NCBI RefSeq assembly: GCF_000503215.1
Contig: NZ_AYTD01000013.1
Coordinates: 1 to 64,000, forward strand
Origin: Pseudomonas canadensis
Lineage (GTDB): Bacteria; Pseudomonadota; Gammaproteobacteria; Pseudomonadales; Pseudomonadaceae
Reading direction: 5' to 3'
Length of the DNA: 64,000 nucleotides
Numbering within the stretch: the stretch's first letter is position 1; each line of letters starts with the position of its first letter. The notes below the pieces were generated by a model. That model was not told where the DNA came from. It was given only the letters and a program-made list of their open reading frames with translations, and made no database searches. Both the position numbers and the translations under genes were made by a program. Of this stretch, positions 25,313-34,243 are shown one piece after another.

Positions 25313-26728
25313 ATGGTCACCACTGCAACATCCTCCGCCCCGCTTATCGAAAAACACACGATTGGATACGTGCCTCCGGAAGATCGCCATGGAAAGGTAA
25401 GAGACCTGTTCACCTTGTGGTTCGGCGGCAACATTGCGCCGCTGCCGATCGTCACGGGTGCGCTGGGTGTGCAACTGTTCCACCTCAACCTCCTCTGGGG
25501 CATCGTCGCCATCCTCGTCGGCCACCTGGTCGGCGGCGTGCTGATGGCGCTGCACTCAGCCCAGGGCCCGCAAATGGGCATCCCGCAAATGATCCAGAGC
25601 CGCGCCCAGTTCGGCTCCCTCGGCGCCTTGCTGGTGGTGGTGATCGCCGGCGTGATGTACATCGGTTTCTTCGCCTCCAACATCGTACTTGCGGGTAAAT
25701 CCCTGCACGGCGTAGTCGACGCGGTGCCCGTGCCGGTGGGCATCGTGATCGGCGCCATTGGTTCCGGGATCATCGGCATCATCGGCTACCGCTTCATCCA
25801 CGTGCTCAACCGCATCGGCACTTGGGTGTTGGGCGCCGGGATCGTGCTGGGGTTTGGCTATATTTTTACTCACGTGCAAACCACCGACTTCCTGACCCGC
25901 GGTGAATTCAACATCTCCGGTTGGCTGGCAACCGTGTCCCTGGCGGCGCTGTGGCAAATCGCATTCGCCCCTTATGTGTCCGACTACTCCCGCTACCTGC
26001 CGGCAGACGTGCCGGTCGCATCCACCTTCTGGACCACCTACCTCGGCTCGGCCCTGGGCTCCAGCCTGTCGTTCATCTTCGGCGCCGTCGCCGTCCTCGC
26101 CACGCCAGTCGGCATGGACACCATGGACGCGGTCAAACTCGCCACCGGCGCGATCGGCCCATTGATGCTGGTGCTGTTCCTGCTCAGCGTGATCAGCCAC
26201 AACGCCCTCAACCTGTACGGTGCCGTACTGTCGATCATCACCCTGGTGCAGACCTTTGCCTACCGCTGGATTCCAACGGCCAAAAGCCGCGCGGTGATCT
26301 CGATCCTGGTGCTGGCGGCCTGTGCGATTGCCGCGGTGTTTGCCTCCAAGGACTTCATCGGCCACTTCGTCGACATGGTGCTGGTGCTACTGGTGGTACT
26401 GGTGCCGTGGACGGCGATCAACCTGATCGACTTCTACGCGATCCATAAGGGCAAATACGACATTGCCTCGATCTTCCGCGTGGATGGCGGGATTTACGGG
26501 CGGTACAACCCACAGGCGCTGTTGGCGTATGCGGTCGGCATTGTGGTGCAGATTCCATTTATGAATACGCCGCTGTATGTGGGGCCGATTTCGGAACACA
26601 TCAACGGGGCGGACTTGTCCTGGGTGGTTGGGTTGGTGGTGACGTCGCCGTTGTATTTCTGGTTGGCGAGCCGGGACAGTGCGTATAAGCGCCGGATGGA
26701 GGGGGGGAAGCTGGTGGGCGGGGTTTGA
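25313..26728 (+). CDS. NCS1 family purine-cytosine permease-like transporter
   Basis: 471 residues, about 12 hydrophobic segments. N-terminal IGYVPPEDRHGKVRDLFTLW leads into the NCS1 core (FGGNIAPLPIVTG, IQSRAQFGSLGALLVV, and APYVSDYSRYLPADVP). It imports nucleobases or related N-heterocycles with a cation. ATG 25313 gives the family start; the frame is open further upstream. It is divergent from the LysR regulator and next to the FMO/RidA/DUF1028/M20 operon, suggesting uptake of that pathway's substrate. Confidence 0.86.
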   Translation: MVTTATSSAPLIEKHTIGYVPPEDRHGKVRDLFTLWFGGNIAPLPIVTGALGVQLFHLNLLWGIVAILVGHLVGGVLMALHSAQGPQMGIPQMIQSRAQFGSLGALLVVVIAGVMYIGFFASNIVLAGKSLHGVVDAVPVPVGIVIGAIGSGIIGIIGYRFIHVLNRIGTWVLGAGIVLGFGYIFTHVQTTDFLTRGEFNISGWLATVSLAALWQIAFAPYVSDYSRYLPADVPVASTFWTTYLGSALGSSLSFIFGAVAVLATPVGMDTMDAVKLATGAIGPLMLVLFLLSVISHNALNLYGAVLSIITLVQTFAYRWIPTAKSRAVISILVLAACAIAAVFASKDFIGHFVDMVLVLLVVLVPWTAINLIDFYAIHKGKYDIASIFRVDGGIYGRYNPQALLAYAVGIVVQIPFMNTPLYVGPISEHINGADLSWVVGLVVTSPLYFWLASRDSAYKRRMEGGKLVGGV

Positions 26729-26757
26729 TACATTCGCCGCCTGCAACTTGAGCAATC

Positions 26758-26790
26758 AGAAACCCCGCCTTGGCGGGTTTTCTAATTTTT
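26758..26790 (+). terminator. Strong Rho-independent terminator after the permease
   Basis: CCCGCC-TT-GGCGGG core with flanking A and T tracts (AGAAA before, TTTTCT then TTTTT after), 30 bp past the stop. Confidence 0.85.
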
Positions 26791-26832
26791 GGATAGCTCG
26801 TCAGATGCTTTTTTATGGCAAACCGGCTTGTT

Positions 26833-26883
26833 GTGGTGAGCGGGCTTGCCCCGCTCACCACAGAAAGCTCACTCACCACAACA
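26833..26883. repeat. REP-like repeat, family A copy 4
   Basis: GTGGTGAGCGGGCTTGCCCC closing with CCGCTCACCAC, then a second partial copy (GCTCACTCACCAC). It lies in the gap between the permease terminator and a GNAT gene. The rest of gap 26729-26987 shows no gene. Confidence 0.8.
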
Positions 26884-26987
26884 AGCCCATTCAGGTCTTT
26901 AGGGAGTGCTCTACAGGGGGTTTTGTGTTGCTGGGGTCGATGTTTGTCTATCATGTGGCCTCTCGCTCAACGCCTCAGGAAACGTCC

Positions 26988-27479
26988 ATGCCCGCCCTCA
27001 CCTTCCGCAACGCCGTAGCCGCCGACGCCGCCCGTTGCTTTGACATCGAGATCAGCGCCTACGAAGGCGACGAAGCCGCGACCCTGGAAAAGATCGCCAC
27101 GCGCATTGCGCAGTACCCGCAAGGCTTTTTGATTCTGGAGGCCGAGGGCCAAACCGTGGGTTTCATCAACTGCGGTTGCGCTTATGACGTGGTGATGTCG
27201 GACGAGGCGTTCAAGGAGTTGGTGGGCCATTCGGCCGAGGCGCCGAATGTGGTGATCATGTCGGTGGTGGTCGACCCGGCGCATCAGGGTAAGGGCTATT
27301 CCAAGGCGTTGATGACAGAGTTTGTGCAGCGCATGCGCACCATGGGCAAGCAGGCGATTCACTTGATGTGCAAAAAACATCACGTGCCGTTGTACGAGCG
27401 CATGGGCTATGACTATGTGCGACCTTCGCCGTCGGATCACGGTGGCATGGCGTGGCATGAAATGGTCATGGCGCTCTAG
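26988..27479 (+). CDS. GNAT family acetyltransferase (arylalkylamine-type)
   Basis: 163 residues. The core is PNVVIMSVVVDPAHQGKGYS, ALMTEFVQRMRTMG, HLMCKKHHVPLYERMGY: the AANAT-like GNAT subtype. ATG 26988 with AGGAAACGTCC upstream. It would acetylate an amine with acetyl-CoA in the cytoplasm; the acceptor is unknown. Downstream is a decayed second GNAT gene on the other strand. Confidence 0.82.
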   Translation: MPALTFRNAVAADAARCFDIEISAYEGDEAATLEKIATRIAQYPQGFLILEAEGQTVGFINCGCAYDVVMSDEAFKELVGHSAEAPNVVIMSVVVDPAHQGKGYSKALMTEFVQRMRTMGKQAIHLMCKKHHVPLYERMGYDYVRPSPSDHGGMAWHEMVMAL

Positions 27480-27591
27480 AGATGAACGCAGCGCATGTTG
27501 AAATCAGCGACCAACCAACCCCCGATGCCGAGCGTATTCTCGTTCGGTGAAGTGCCCTGCAAACCTGAGGGTAGCAGCCGGGTATTTCTGC

Positions 27592-27945
27592 CTATGCAGT
27601 TGTGAGAGACAGCGCTTTGCCAAACAAGCGGTTCTGATGGGTTTCGCCCTGGAAGCTATACGTCGGCGAACCGAGTAACACGTAGCCACGTTTTGGATAA
27701 ACTCCCAGGGTCCGTTCATTCCCCACCCACACGGTCGCCCACAACAATGAAGCGCCCCCTTGCGCCGCCCGCTCCTCGGCCGCCGTCAACAGTCGATAGC
27801 CGATGCCCAGGCCAGTGAAGCGCTCTTGGAGGTACAGGCGTTGCAGTTCAGCAACATCGGGCGCTGAGATCACCGCGTGTTCAGCACGCCACTTGATTTG
27901 GGCGAAACCGACAAGGTGGCCGTTGGTTTCGGCAACGAAGGGATA
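27592..27945 (-). pseudogene. 5'-truncated GNAT acetyltransferase remnant
   Basis: The minus strand encodes YPFVAETNGHLVGFAQIKW followed by LQRLYLQERFTGLGIGYRLL and LWATVWVGNERTLGVYPKRG: the C-terminal two thirds of a GNAT domain. Upstream of codon TAT at 27945 the homology-like sequence stops, and an in-frame TAG follows at 27957. No N-terminal strand or start codon of normal position exists; a GTG at 27873 would begin too late. The break lies just before the large unrecognised gene, suggesting that a rearrangement removed the 5' end. Confidence 0.7.
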
Positions 27946-28063
27946 TCTAACCGCCTACTCAAGCGGCTGATTTAAGCCACCGCCCGAGAGGAAGCGCCCC
28001 CTGTCGTCCAACGCCAGGGCATTGGACGATGTAAGCTCCCTTTACTCAGCGAGCCTCATCGCC

Positions 28064-31000
28064 ATGGAGCATCTGCGTCATTTCACCCAACCCGTTGAAA
28101 ACCTCTCCCCTTCACCCGACTATCTGAGCCAGGCACAAAGCATGGGACTCAAGGCCAGCCAGACCCTGGCCGCCAACCTGATCAACACACTGTCAGTGGC
28201 ATTAGGCCCAACCCCGCCGCGCTCGCTGCATGAGCTGCGCGTCACCATTCCCGAAGACTCACTACTCAGCAGTTGGCTGGCCGTGTACTGGAAAGCGATC
28301 AATCAACCGGCCTTTCTGGATTGGGCAGATGCTCTTGACCTGGACCTGCCAACGTTGTTTCTGCAAGGCACCCGTTTACAAGCGAGGAAACAGGCGCCCT
28401 ACCACGCGCCGTTGCACACCTTCACACTGGCTGATGATTCGGGATGGCGGGAAGTGGCGTACCCGATCCTGGCGATCACCCAAGTCATCGACACCGGCAA
28501 CGTTGGCATGCCCTATCTGGGCAACCGTTTCGAGATCGAGGACCGCACATTGCCCTTGAAACTGGCCCTTGCCTTCCATGGCTACCCGCTGCCCGACAAC
28601 AGCTTGCAGGTGCAGGTGATTGTCGATGAGCTACACGCGCTCAACGGTTTTCCTGGCATTGATGACAGCGGCCACAGCAAGTCGGTCATTCATAGCGAGC
28701 TGAAGAACCAGCAATTGGACTACCAGCAGTTGATTCGCGTACTGGAGGAAACCCGCAACGGCGACCAAGATTTTGATTGGCTCCAGGTGTACCGCAAACA
28801 CATCGCCTTGCGCTCTGACTCGCTGCTGGCCCATACCATGAAATACGCGACCCGACTGCTGGGTGCGCTTATCGGGAAACTGGGCCTCGACAGGGATGCC
28901 GAAAAAACCGCCAGCTACTATTACGATTACGAAATGCGCGCGCTGTGCATCCTCCCGCCCAGCCGTCAGAACAACACTCGTTATATTCCGCCCTCGGATA
29001 CACCTCGGTGGCAAGAGTTGGAGCGACTGGCCGCCACACTCCAGAGCAATGTGTACCAGGATGAGACATTCAGCGTGGCCTCCTTGTTGTCCGTCTACGG
29101 TATCGAACGCCCTGCCAGCGGAGGCGATTTGACGCAACTGCTGGCGTTGTTACGCCAATGGTCGCCACCTGTCGTGCCCTACATCAGTGAATGGGCACGC
29201 TCCTTCTCTGCGGTCTATGCCCATCGCTACTACCTGGGCCTGCTAAATGATCGTTACCACATGCAGGTCGCGCTGCAACAAACCGCTTTAGGTAAACAAG
29301 CGGCGGATAGAATCGAGCTCAACCGGATCGTCGACATGGACCCGGATGTCTTCGGGCCTGGGCTGGAAAAGGCCCGTCAATTGCTGGTGAAGCTGACAGA
29401 GCACCCGGATTTCATCGCCCTGCGCGATGCTAAAGGCATTGACCCGGGAAGCCATGTGTTACTCACCGTTGCGCATATGGGCGCCCGGGGGCTGGACGGG
29501 CAGTGGAAGCAACTCAGTGCTGAAGTACTGGAGAACGAGCGCCTGCGAGCGCTGCTACCGCCGCTGCTGATTGCCGTCCGAAACAACGGAGGCGAATTGC
29601 GCAGTAATGGCGAGGTCTCCCTCAAGCAGGCGCTCGCGCTCTGTGACGTCGAAGCCCCCAGCAACGCGGGTGAAGCACTTAAGACCGCTCGCCTGCTGGC
29701 AATCCCTTTGACCATCAAACCTCAGTCCAGCCAGTACTGGGGAGCACTGACCCTGGCGCAACCTTCACGCTGGACCTTGTCGCGGCCCCAAAACCAGCTG
29801 ATCCTCGATATCAGTCGGCGCACCCTTCCGCAGACGTACTCCCACCTGTTTACCTACCTTAGCGAACCGATCCTGAAAGACAGGCCTGTGCACGACGTGC
29901 GCGCCGAAGCAGACTTTTTGCTGTCTCACCTACTGCATTCCACCCGCGCCCTGGCGCTCGGCGAAGAGTTGTCAAACCAGGTCGATTGGCATGGGCGCGA
30001 CGCCGGTGAAACCACCACCCGTGCCAGCCGTAAGGCATTGGTGCTGGCCGCGCTGATACTGAGCCTGGACCCTGCATTGAATGCACCCCAGGGTTCGATC
30101 AACGTGTTCGACCTGACGGACAGCTACCTATGGGGGGAGTCCCTTGCGTTCGTCCGCGAAATCATCGAAGCCAGCCTGACGGCGCTTTCACGCCCAACAG
30201 CAGCCCTGGCCGCACACGTGCTGCTGTCCAACAAATCGCCGGAGTTCCTGATTCGAAATATTCCAGAAGCATTGCCCTTCATGACCTCCCAAGCCTGGGT
30301 GCTGTTCAAACACTACGTCATGTACACCGAGCAGGAATTGTCGGGCTCGTCGCGTCAACTGAGCTACGACGACTTAATGACCCTCGCCCACATGCCGGCG
30401 TCAGCCAGATGGACACGATTTCTCAACCATAACAATGTAACCGCGCCGATTGTTGATTGGGCGGTCGCCAACGGCGTGTTGGCAAAGGGCGAGACTTACA
30501 CCGCCATTGAGACCAACGACGCCATAAAGGCGCTCAACGAACAACGCGAGCGCCTGAAAAATGCGCTGGAGACCTTCTCTTCAGCGTTCACTTCGCTTCA
30601 CGAGACAGCGCTTCAAGACCTGCAACGGGTCTACCCGCAACAGACAGAGCTGCAAGCACCCATCCTGGAATCGCCGCCGGATACAAAGCAGTACACCCTG
30701 GTTGAACTGCACATGGCAGGTGAGCTGAAAGCTCAGGCCAAGCGTTGGCGCACGTCCGAAGGCAGCCTCGACTACCCGGAAGTGGCGAAGAACTTCCACC
30801 AACTGAACAACATCAACGCCCGATTTGGCAACGCCTTCACCCGTAGGCTGGATCAATTGCAGGTGGCGTATGTGGAGACCGTCACTCACTGGCTGTCACA
30901 TTTGTCACTGCCAAGACGCGAAGCACTGGAGTATGGACAGGTTGAGTGCTTCAGCCTCAGCAAGGCAGCCACTCATGGCCGGTTTGCAACACTGGTTTAT

Positions 31001-31486
31001 GTCCAGTACTTCAGCGACCGGTATTTCTATGAATTTTTCCCCCTGCACCATGTCATCCTGCCGCGACGCGACCTTGAATACGCCAACGTCATCCAGGCGA
31101 CTGCCGAGGGCAACACGCCCAGGCCCCATGCGTGGAAGCGATTCAACTGGCCCGCCTATGCAGAAGGCCGTGCGCCCGATAAATCTGCGCTCCCGTCGCT
31201 GCAACCCGAAGTGATCATCCGCAAACTCGACCTCACCCTGCCCATGCCCCAATGGCGCAACCCGGATGAGCGCAGGCCCCGCGCGCCGCAGACATTCAAC
31301 TCCGCACGCTCCAGCGCTTTGGCGACGCTGATCGTCCAGCGCCAACTGCTGCTGGGCAGTGCGGCGCTGCGCGAGCGTGCGGCCAACCCGCTCACGCTTG
31401 AACAGGCGGCTGGCGGGTACGACCCGTGGACAGCGTATATCAATCGCCTGGTGCCCAATGGCGACCGCGCGGCGTTGCTGGTCTGA
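28064..31486 (+). CDS. Large protein of unknown function, possibly toxin-like
   Basis: 1140 residues from ATG 28064; a TTG at 28022 would add 14. I see no signal peptide, no transmembrane helix, no repeats and no known catalytic motif. Composition is ordinary for a soluble, mostly helical protein, with a coiled-coil-like stretch near residues 820-850 (EQRERLKNALETFSSAF). Late segments (YFSDRYFYEFFPLHHVILPR; TFNSARSSALATLIVQRQLL) feel like the large, poorly described proteins that P. fluorescens carries singly in variable loci. I cannot place it with confidence. It neighbours a truncated GNAT gene, a sign of insertion or rearrangement. No partner gene is adjacent. Confidence 0.75.
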   Translation: MEHLRHFTQPVENLSPSPDYLSQAQSMGLKASQTLAANLINTLSVALGPTPPRSLHELRVTIPEDSLLSSWLAVYWKAINQPAFLDWADALDLDLPTLFLQGTRLQARKQAPYHAPLHTFTLADDSGWREVAYPILAITQVIDTGNVGMPYLGNRFEIEDRTLPLKLALAFHGYPLPDNSLQVQVIVDELHALNGFPGIDDSGHSKSVIHSELKNQQLDYQQLIRVLEETRNGDQDFDWLQVYRKHIALRSDSLLAHTMKYATRLLGALIGKLGLDRDAEKTASYYYDYEMRALCILPPSRQNNTRYIPPSDTPRWQELERLAATLQSNVYQDETFSVASLLSVYGIERPASGGDLTQLLALLRQWSPPVVPYISEWARSFSAVYAHRYYLGLLNDRYHMQVALQQTALGKQAADRIELNRIVDMDPDVFGPGLEKARQLLVKLTEHPDFIALRDAKGIDPGSHVLLTVAHMGARGLDGQWKQLSAEVLENERLRALLPPLLIAVRNNGGELRSNGEVSLKQALALCDVEAPSNAGEALKTARLLAIPLTIKPQSSQYWGALTLAQPSRWTLSRPQNQLILDISRRTLPQTYSHLFTYLSEPILKDRPVHDVRAEADFLLSHLLHSTRALALGEELSNQVDWHGRDAGETTTRASRKALVLAALILSLDPALNAPQGSINVFDLTDSYLWGESLAFVREIIEASLTALSRPTAALAAHVLLSNKSPEFLIRNIPEALPFMTSQAWVLFKHYVMYTEQELSGSSRQLSYDDLMTLAHMPASARWTRFLNHNNVTAPIVDWAVANGVLAKGETYTAIETNDAIKALNEQRERLKNALETFSSAFTSLHETALQDLQRVYPQQTELQAPILESPPDTKQYTLVELHMAGELKAQAKRWRTSEGSLDYPEVAKNFHQLNNINARFGNAFTRRLDQLQVAYVETVTHWLSHLSLPRREALEYGQVECFSLSKAATHGRFATLVYVQYFSDRYFYEFFPLHHVILPRRDLEYANVIQATAEGNTPRPHAWKRFNWPAYAEGRAPDKSALPSLQPEVIIRKLDLTLPMPQWRNPDERRPRAPQTFNSARSSALATLIVQRQLLLGSAALRERAANPLTLEQAAGGYDPWTAYINRLVPNGDRAALLV

Positions 31487-31557
31487 CAAGCATGGCGATG
31501 GGGCGCCGGGCTGTGTAATGATCGCCGCTCGACGTCGCTCAGGATGGAACCCTCTTC

Positions 31558-32451
31558 ATGTTGCCGAACGCCATCACTCACCCTTTGGATTCGCCCCGCT
31601 TCTGGCGCGACGAGCGCCTGCCCTTCGTTGAAGCGCGCACCATCGCCGATGGGCGCAAGGTGACCTATAGCCGTCACGCGCATGAGCATTTCTCCATCGG
31701 AGTAGTCACCACCGGACGCAGCTATTACCACTACGGCGCCGAAACGTTTGAGATCAGCGCCGGCACGGTGGTGTTGATGAACCCTGGCGACGTACACGCC
31801 TGCAACCCCATCGCCAATGAGCCGTGGTCCTACCAGATGCTGTACATCGACACGCCCTGGCTGACCGACTTGCAGCACCAGTTGGGGTTCGGCACGGACC
31901 AGGGTTACCGCCCATTCAACACGCCCTACACCCGGGACACGGTGCTCTACGATGGCCTGTTGGAGTTGTACGGGATACTGGCGGATGAACAGGCCGAACA
32001 CCTGCAAAAACAGAGCGCGCTGGTGAGTTACTTCACTGAAGTTCAACAGCGCCTCAACCCCTCCGGCACGCCGGTGCGTGAGGTCAACCACAAGCTGGAA
32101 CGCGCCGCCGACTACATCCGCGAACACTGCACCGACGCCCTCAAACTGGAAGATATCTGTGTAGCAGCCGAGCTTTCACCGTCCTACCTGATCCGTGCAT
32201 TCAAGCAGTATTACGGCCTGACGCCCCATGCATTCCTGGTCAACCAGCGTATCCAGTTTGCCCGCGCGCAATTGCGCCAGGGGGAACTGATCGCCGATGT
32301 CGCGCTGGCCGCAGGCTTTGCCGACCAGGCGCACTTCCAGCGCACCTTCAAGCAGCATTTTGCTGCCACACCGGGGCAGTACCGCGACCGGCTCAAGCCA
32401 TCAATAAATAACCCACACTGGCCACCAGCAACGCGGCCATCGAGCGGTTGA
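31558..32451 (+). CDS. AraC family transcriptional regulator
   Basis: 297 residues. The N-terminal cupin-like sensor is RHAHEHFSIGVVTTGRSYYH with LMNPGDVHACNP. The C-terminal double helix-turn-helix is LEDICVAAELSPSYLIRAFK, HAFLVNQRIQFARAQL, IADVALAAGFADQAHFQRTF. It is convergent with a LysE exporter, which it overlaps by 59 bp at the 3' ends. AraC regulators of this form often control a nearby amino-acid exporter. Confidence 0.88.
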   Translation: MLPNAITHPLDSPRFWRDERLPFVEARTIADGRKVTYSRHAHEHFSIGVVTTGRSYYHYGAETFEISAGTVVLMNPGDVHACNPIANEPWSYQMLYIDTPWLTDLQHQLGFGTDQGYRPFNTPYTRDTVLYDGLLELYGILADEQAEHLQKQSALVSYFTEVQQRLNPSGTPVREVNHKLERAADYIREHCTDALKLEDICVAAELSPSYLIRAFKQYYGLTPHAFLVNQRIQFARAQLRQGELIADVALAAGFADQAHFQRTFKQHFAATPGQYRDRLKPSINNPHWPPATRPSSG

Positions 32452-32980
32452 ACACGCGAACGCCCTGAGGGTTGCCGAGGTAGCGGCGCAGGAATGTACC
32501 AGCGTAGGCCCAGCACGCCACCGACAGGTAGCAGATCACCAGATAGAGCGCCGCAAACAGCCAGACCTGTGCGGCATCGCCATCCGCCACAAACAAGCCC
32601 ATCCCGGCCACGCAGGCCAGCCACGCCTTGGGGTTGAGCCATTGCATGATCGCCCCATAGACCATCGACGGCGCCGTTGCGGCGCCCTCGGCATCCAGCC
32701 GGCCATCGTCCGCGGCCAGTTTCCAGGCCATGTACAGCAGGAAGGCCACCCCGCCCCACTGGATCAACTGGGTCAAAATCGGCCAGCGCACCAGCACCTC
32801 ATGCAAGCCCAGCCCAATCAACACCAGCAACAGCGTGAAGCCGACGGCAGCACCGAACACATGCTTCTGGCTGGCGACAAAACCGAAGCGAGCCCCCGAA
32901 CTCAGCGCCACCACATTCACCGGACCCGGCGTGATGGACGTGGCCAGGGCGAAGGCAGCCATGGAAATAATCAAGCTCAT
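32393..32980 (-). CDS. LysE/RhtB family amino-acid exporter
   Basis: 195 residues with about six transmembrane helices. The family signature SITPGPVNVVALSSGARFG is at the N-terminus, and QWLNPKAWLACVAGMGLF is mid-protein. It exports amino acids or derivatives. AAGGAG precedes ATG 32980. The 3' end overlaps the convergent AraC gene, its probable regulator. Confidence 0.86.
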   Translation of the reverse strand: MSLIISMAAFALATSITPGPVNVVALSSGARFGFVASQKHVFGAAVGFTLLLVLIGLGLHEVLVRWPILTQLIQWGGVAFLLYMAWKLAADDGRLDAEGAATAPSMVYGAIMQWLNPKAWLACVAGMGLFVADGDAAQVWLFAALYLVICYLSVACWAYAGTFLRRYLGNPQGVRVFNRSMAALLVASVGYLLMA

Positions 32981-33313
32981 TGCAACTCCTTTTTGTTCGA
33001 AACCGTGATGGTGTGGCCACGGTAAACGGCGAGTCAGATCGCGGTATTGAACAAAATGACCCTCGTCGGATTAGCCACTCGACGGAAAAAGCCCGCCTGC
33101 AGCTGCGCTGGCAACCACGCTCGACCAGCAACACGCTGATCGATTGTGCCAATGGCCTGATCACCCACAAGGTCGTTTAGATGCTTTTATTCCATTGATA
33201 TAACTGCATTTTTTTCTTTCGAAAGGCCGGTTTTGATAGGCAAAAATGCGTATTTGCCGTGTAGGAGCCGATGCTAGAGTTCAGCCCCTACTCATCGCAA
33301 AGAAGGAACCGCT
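32981..33313. other. 333-bp intergenic region
   Basis: No convincing gene. The left half (to about 33180) is GC-rich, and its open frames on both strands lack coding character. The right half is AT-rich and looks like a promoter: a near-palindrome at 33239-33258 and a TAGAGT at 33275. A fragment like the family B repeat (GTGTAGGAGCCG) lies at 33259. Confidence 0.5.
33239..33280 (+). promoter_or_regulatory. Operator-like dyad and promoter candidate for the secreted hydrolase
   Basis: GGCAAA-8-TTTGCC (8 of 10 base pairs symmetric across 20 bp, 33239-33258). Its right arm TTTGCC is 16 bp from TAGAGT (33275-33280), which could serve as -35 and -10. Confidence 0.35.
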
Positions 33314-34156
33314 ATGTCACGTCGCCTGTTAGCAGTTGCCTGCCTGATGCTGTCTTTTTCTGCGGCTCAAGCCGCTGAACGCTGGGAAACCCTGCCGCCG
33401 ACTCCCGCCGCCGTGACGGGCGCGAAAACCGGCTACGCTGCCGTCAACGGCATCAAGGTCTACTACACCCGCACCGGTCATGGCTCACCCGTGGTGCTGC
33501 TGCATGGCGGTTTGTCCAACTCCGATTACTGGGGCAACCAGGTCAAGGCGCTGGCGGCCAAGCACACGGTGATCAGTATCGACAGCCGTGGCCACGGGCG
33601 CAGTTCGCGGGATGACAAACCTTACGGTTATGACCTGATGGCCGACGATGTGGTGGCCGTGCTCGACCACCTGAAGATCCCCCGCGCCGATATCGTCGGC
33701 TGGAGCGACGGCGCCATCATCGGCATCGACCTGGCCCTGCGTCACCCGGACCGTATCGGCAAAGTATTCGCCTTCGCCGCCAACACCCAGACCTCGGGTG
33801 TGAAGGACGCCGTGGAAAAAAATCCGACCTTCGCCGCCTTTATCGAACGTGCTGGCAAGGAGTACGCCAAACTGTCGCCGACGCCTAAAGAGTACGACGC
33901 GTTTGTCGAGCAGATCAGCCATATGTGGGCCAGCCAGCCGAACTGGACCGACGCCCAACTGCAGAGCATCAAGACGCCGATCCTGATTGCCGACGGCGAC
34001 CATGACGAAGCAATCAAGCGCGAACACACCGAGTACATGGCAGCGACCATTCCAAGTGCTGGCCTGTTGATCCTGCCGAACACCAGCCACTTTGCGTTCC
34101 TGCAGGACCCGGCGTTGTTCAATGCGGCCGTACTGGGCTTCCTTGACAGCAAATAG
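33314..34156 (+). CDS. Exported alpha/beta hydrolase
   Basis: 280 residues. Signal peptide LLAVACLMLSFSAAQAAE, cleaved after AQA. The oxyanion region is VVLLHGGLSNSDYWGN. The nucleophile motif GWSDG (IVGWSDGAIIG) has Ser in the usual elbow, acid in IADGDHDEAI, and His in PNTSHFAFLQDP. Periplasmic ester- or peptide-type hydrolase of unknown substrate. AAGGAACCGCT precedes ATG 33314. Confidence 0.87.
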   Translation: MSRRLLAVACLMLSFSAAQAAERWETLPPTPAAVTGAKTGYAAVNGIKVYYTRTGHGSPVVLLHGGLSNSDYWGNQVKALAAKHTVISIDSRGHGRSSRDDKPYGYDLMADDVVAVLDHLKIPRADIVGWSDGAIIGIDLALRHPDRIGKVFAFAANTQTSGVKDAVEKNPTFAAFIERAGKEYAKLSPTPKEYDAFVEQISHMWASQPNWTDAQLQSIKTPILIADGDHDEAIKREHTEYMAATIPSAGLLILPNTSHFAFLQDPALFNAAVLGFLDSK

Positions 34157-34243
34157 ACGCTGTACCCGCCGGCGCGCAGTGTTGATCACCGATCATGAAC
34201 CTGGCGGTAAAGGCTTCGTTGTCCACGGACAGCCCGGTGTACC

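Noticed and set aside
27504..27719. 71-codon minus-strand frame next to the GNAT remnant
   Set aside because: Out of frame with the recognisable GNAT text and without start signal; shadow of the remnant.
32980..33180. 66-codon frame upstream of the secreted hydrolase
   Set aside because: Starts inside the LysE leader, has no Shine-Dalgarno sequence or protein-like composition; treated as non-coding.
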